DNA from: Emcibacter sp.
GTDB taxonomy: Bacteria > Pseudomonadota > Alphaproteobacteria > Sphingomonadales > Emcibacteraceae
Assembly: GCA_016765435.1 (NCBI GenBank)
Contig: JAESPY010000241.1
Location: forward strand, 1-9,779
Reading direction: 5' to 3'
Length of the DNA: 9,779 nucleotides
The notes beneath the pieces are model-generated. The model saw nothing but the letters and a program-made list of their open reading frames with translations. It was not told where the DNA came from and did no database searches. Within the stretch, counting starts at the first letter, position 1; each line of letters starts with the position of its first letter. The position numbers were made by a program, and so were the translations under genes. Of the stretch, positions 7,739 through 9,779 are shown piece by piece.

Positions 7739-8008
7739 ATTTATCCGTTCTACCCTCTGGTTTTTATTATTACATATAAGTCAGGGTGTTTTCTGCTCAT
7801 ATTCGATAGCCCCTTTATAAGGACTGTTTATTAACAAAGGCTGAAAATACATATATATTATCACGACTAAAGCCTTATCCGGCCTGAAGTTTTTCGATTG
7901 TCATTTAACCATAAAAATACGCCTTAAAGAAATGACATCGGAGTCCGAAAATGGCGCGTATTTCATTAAGACTTCTGTTATCGTGATGGTTAGATATTAG
8001 GATTTAAA
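7739..8008. promoter_or_regulatory. Divergent intergenic region between the DUF2336-kinase pair and the Ada-AlkA gene
   Basis: This 270-base AT-rich spacer must hold promoters for both directions. Visible elements are an inverted repeat AAATACGC (7915-7922) / GCGTATTT (7956-7963), and inside it the 11-bp palindrome TCGGAGTCCGA (7938-7948). A distant pair ATCACGA / TCGTGAT lies near 7860 and 7980. TTGTCA at 7898-7903 resembles a -35 box, but no good -10 box lies 16-18 bases after it. A 12-codon ORF (ATG 7951 to TGA 7986, MARISLRLLLS) has a GGAG seven bases upstream and ends 22 bases before the Ada-AlkA GTG. I do not see a clear copy of the E. coli Ada box. Which elements are functional cannot be settled by reading. 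Confidence 0.45.
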
Positions 8009-9463
8009 GTGGATAATGAAACCTGCTACAGGGCTATTCTAGCCCGCGACAAACGATATGACGGACGTTTTTTTACGGCTGTCCTAACCACAGGCATATT
8101 CTGTCGCCCCATATGTCCGGCCAAACCGCCCAAGCTGAAAAACTGCCGTTTCATGCCCTCTGCGGCGGCGGCCACAGCCGCCGGGTTCAGACCTTGCCTC
8201 AGGTGTCGCCCGGAATTATCCCCGAATTCCCCCGGATGGCTTGGCACATCCGCCACAGTCACCAAGGCCCTTCGCTATATTTCAGACGGGTTTCTCAATG
8301 ACCATACTGTCCCGGAACTGGCCGAAAAAATGGGACTGGGCGAACGTCATTTTCGGCGGTTATTCCAGAAACATATGGGAACCTCACCCAAAAATGTTGC
8401 CCTGACACAACGGTTATTGATGGCAAAGCAGCTTTTGACCGAGACCCGCCTGCCCGTGAGCGAAGTCGCTCATGCCGCCGGTTTTCAAAGCCTGCGCCGT
8501 TTTAACGCTGCCTTGAAAAAACATTTCAGGTTAAGTCCCTCGGACATCAGAAAACAAAATGGCTCTCCTCTAAATGAAACAAGAGACAAATCTACCGACT
8601 TAACGCTGAAAATGAGCTATAGCGGCCCGTATAATTGGCAGAATATTCTGAATTACCTTGGCCCCCGTGCCATCCCAGGTGTCGAACATATTCACAAAGG
8701 CTGCTATTCTCGCACATTCCATCTTAACGGAAAAGTCGGCAGTTTCACCGTTGCCCCGCAGACAACAGCCCCGCTATTATCCGTTACCCTTCATACAGAT
8801 GACATCACCGCGATACCGTTAATTCTGTCCCGAATTCGAAATTTATTCGACCTGGATACTAATATTGCTGTCGTCAACGACCATCTATCACAACACGCAG
8901 CCTTGAAACCTTCCATAGAAAACAACCCCGGACACAGGCTCATTGGGGCCTGGGACCCTTTTGAACTAACGGTTCGGGCCATTTTGGGTCAACAAGTATC
9001 CGTTGCCGCAGCAACAACACTGACCGGACGCCTCACCACCCGTCATGGCCTGCCCAGCGGGCTATCCTGTGAAGGATTAAAATACATCTTTCCATCCCCC
9101 GAAATTCTGGCCGATGCCGACCTGTCGGGGCTTGGCATCACCGGGAACAGAATGAAAGCCATTCAGCATTTAGCCCGCACCGTGGCGGATGATCCGGCAT
9201 TTTTCCAACATCCCACTAATTTACCCGATTTTATTACTCATATGTGCGCCCTGCCCGGCATTGGACCCTGGACTGCAAACTATGTTGCCATGCGGGCCAT
9301 GAGAGAAGCCGACGCTTTCCCCAGCGCAGATCTTGTGCTGCAAAAACGCCTGCAAAAGAAAAACCATAAAAGACCAACGGCAAAAGAACTGGACGTTATG
9401 TCTGAAGACTGGCGGCCCTGGCGCGCCTATGCGGCCATGCTTTTGTGGGCCTCTGATACATAA
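8009..9463 (+). CDS. Ada(N)-AraC-AlkA fusion: methylation-responsive activator and 3-methyladenine DNA glycosylase
   Basis: This 484-residue fusion joins regulator and repair enzyme. Residues about 5-70 are the Ada zinc domain: FFTAVLTTGIFCRPIC with Cys32 and Cys36, and FRPCLRC with Cys63 and Cys66. Cys32 corresponds to the E. coli Ada cysteine that takes methyl from phosphotriesters and switches the protein to an activator. Residues about 80-181 form an AraC-type double helix-turn-helix (VPELAEKMGLGERHFRRLF; VSEVAHAAGFQSLRRFNAAL). Residues about 200-280 match the AlkA N-terminal domain (YSGPYNWQNILNYLGPRAI). The rest is the HhH-GPD glycosylase with hairpin LPGIGPW at 415-421 and expected catalytic Asp441 in PSADLVLQ. 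The C-terminal methyltransferase domain of classical Ada is absent, and the next gene supplies it. GTG 8009 is chosen because AGGA at 7999-8002 precedes it by six bases and the Ada domain begins directly. Likely autoregulated, by analogy with Ada. Confidence 0.94.
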   Translation: MDNETCYRAILARDKRYDGRFFTAVLTTGIFCRPICPAKPPKLKNCRFMPSAAAATAAGFRPCLRCRPELSPNSPGWLGTSATVTKALRYISDGFLNDHTVPELAEKMGLGERHFRRLFQKHMGTSPKNVALTQRLLMAKQLLTETRLPVSEVAHAAGFQSLRRFNAALKKHFRLSPSDIRKQNGSPLNETRDKSTDLTLKMSYSGPYNWQNILNYLGPRAIPGVEHIHKGCYSRTFHLNGKVGSFTVAPQTTAPLLSVTLHTDDITAIPLILSRIRNLFDLDTNIAVVNDHLSQHAALKPSIENNPGHRLIGAWDPFELTVRAILGQQVSVAAATTLTGRLTTRHGLPSGLSCEGLKYIFPSPEILADADLSGLGITGNRMKAIQHLARTVADDPAFFQHPTNLPDFITHMCALPGIGPWTANYVAMRAMREADAFPSADLVLQKRLQKKNHKRPTAKELDVMSEDWRPWRAYAAMLLWASDT

Positions 9464-9490
9464 GCCCGCTCGAAAAATAGAAAGTAAGAA

Positions 9491-9779
9491 ATGACGAAAC
9501 AATTGATCATTGATTATTATAACAGTGATATAGGCCCGCTTATCATGGTCTTTGATGAAGAGCGGTTATGTGCGCTGGATTTCGGGGACTATAAAGAGCG
9601 TTGTTTCCAGCTTTTACGCAAACATTATCCAGTTCATTTCTTAAGACAAGAACAGGACCCATTTGCTTTCCGTCCCCTTCTAAAAGACTATCTGGCGGGA
9701 GAGACTTCGGCACTTGAAGGGGTAGAGGTGGTGTTAAAAGGAACAGAATTTCAGAGGCTTGTCTGGCAGGCCTTACGAA
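9491..9779 (+). CDS. ogt: Methylated-DNA--protein-cysteine methyltransferase (Ogt type), N-terminal part, cut by right edge
   Basis: These 96 residues begin an O6-alkylguanine-DNA alkyltransferase, a suicide protein that moves the alkyl group from O6-alkylguanine to its own cysteine. The N-terminal ribonuclease-like domain is seen (YYNSDIGPLIMVFDEERLCAL, broken after 20 residues in the family pattern), followed by the start of the catalytic domain, GTEFQRLVWQALR at 84-96, which is highly typical. The PCHR active-site motif would lie about 50-60 residues further on, outside the window, so activity cannot be checked. The ATG lies 27 bases after the stop of the Ada-AlkA fusion with only a weak purine-rich AAGTAAGAA before it and no promoter or terminator between, which indicates one operon. 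Together the two genes cover the functions of E. coli Ada and AlkA. The assignment rests on the FQRLVWQALR block and context. Confidence 0.92.
   Translation, partial: MTKQLIIDYYNSDIGPLIMVFDEERLCALDFGDYKERCFQLLRKHYPVHFLRQEQDPFAFRPLLKDYLAGETSALEGVEVVLKGTEFQRLVWQALR

Noticed and set aside
1..9779. Mobile element, prophage, CRISPR or defence island
   Set aside because: No transposase, integrase, phage gene, regular repeat-spacer array or known defence gene is visible, and coding style is even across the window.

Overview
The window looks like an ordinary chromosomal segment of an alphaproteobacterium of moderate, roughly balanced base composition. Four things point there. There are two DUF2336-family genes, a family found mainly in Alphaproteobacteria. 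The NAD kinase has the TPAGSTAY form of its signature. The histidine kinase has a PleC/DivJ-like H-box region. A FlgC-type rod gene sits among housekeeping genes. The order cannot be fixed from the sequence alone. I see no insertion sequence, prophage, CRISPR array, tRNA or rRNA.

Layout, left to right. The 3' part of mfd (transcription-repair coupling factor) enters from the left edge and ends at 2207. A short region with overlapping dyads leads to a small FlgC-like flagellar rod gene (2303-2704). A 254-base AT-rich spacer follows, holding a perfect 14-bp inverted repeat, a separated 10-bp inverted repeat and a TATAAT candidate. Then come a DUF2336 gene (2959-4074) and NAD kinase (4109-4888), both on the plus strand. 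On the minus strand, transcribed toward nadK, a second DUF2336 paralogue (7738-6608) is followed after 2 bases by a soluble two-PAS histidine kinase (6605-4881). The kinase and nadK stop codons cross, so the two genes overlap tail to tail by 8 bp. After a 270-base divergent intergenic region comes a plus-strand DNA-alkylation repair pair: an Ada(N)-AraC-AlkA fusion (8009-9463) and, 27 bases on, the start of an Ogt-type O6-alkylguanine-DNA methyltransferase cut by the right edge.

How the genes work together. Mfd and the Ada-AlkA/Ogt pair are DNA repair genes but lie at opposite ends and are not one operon. The right-hand pair looks like a split adaptive response: the N-terminal Ada sensor and AraC activator are fused to the base glycosylase, and the O6-methylguanine transferase is separate. 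The most intriguing part is the centre. Two diverged DUF2336 paralogues face each other around nadK and a histidine kinase, one of them tightly coupled to the kinase, which suggests an uncharacterised signalling module. I found no strong evidence of a wholly new system; most of the window is conventional.
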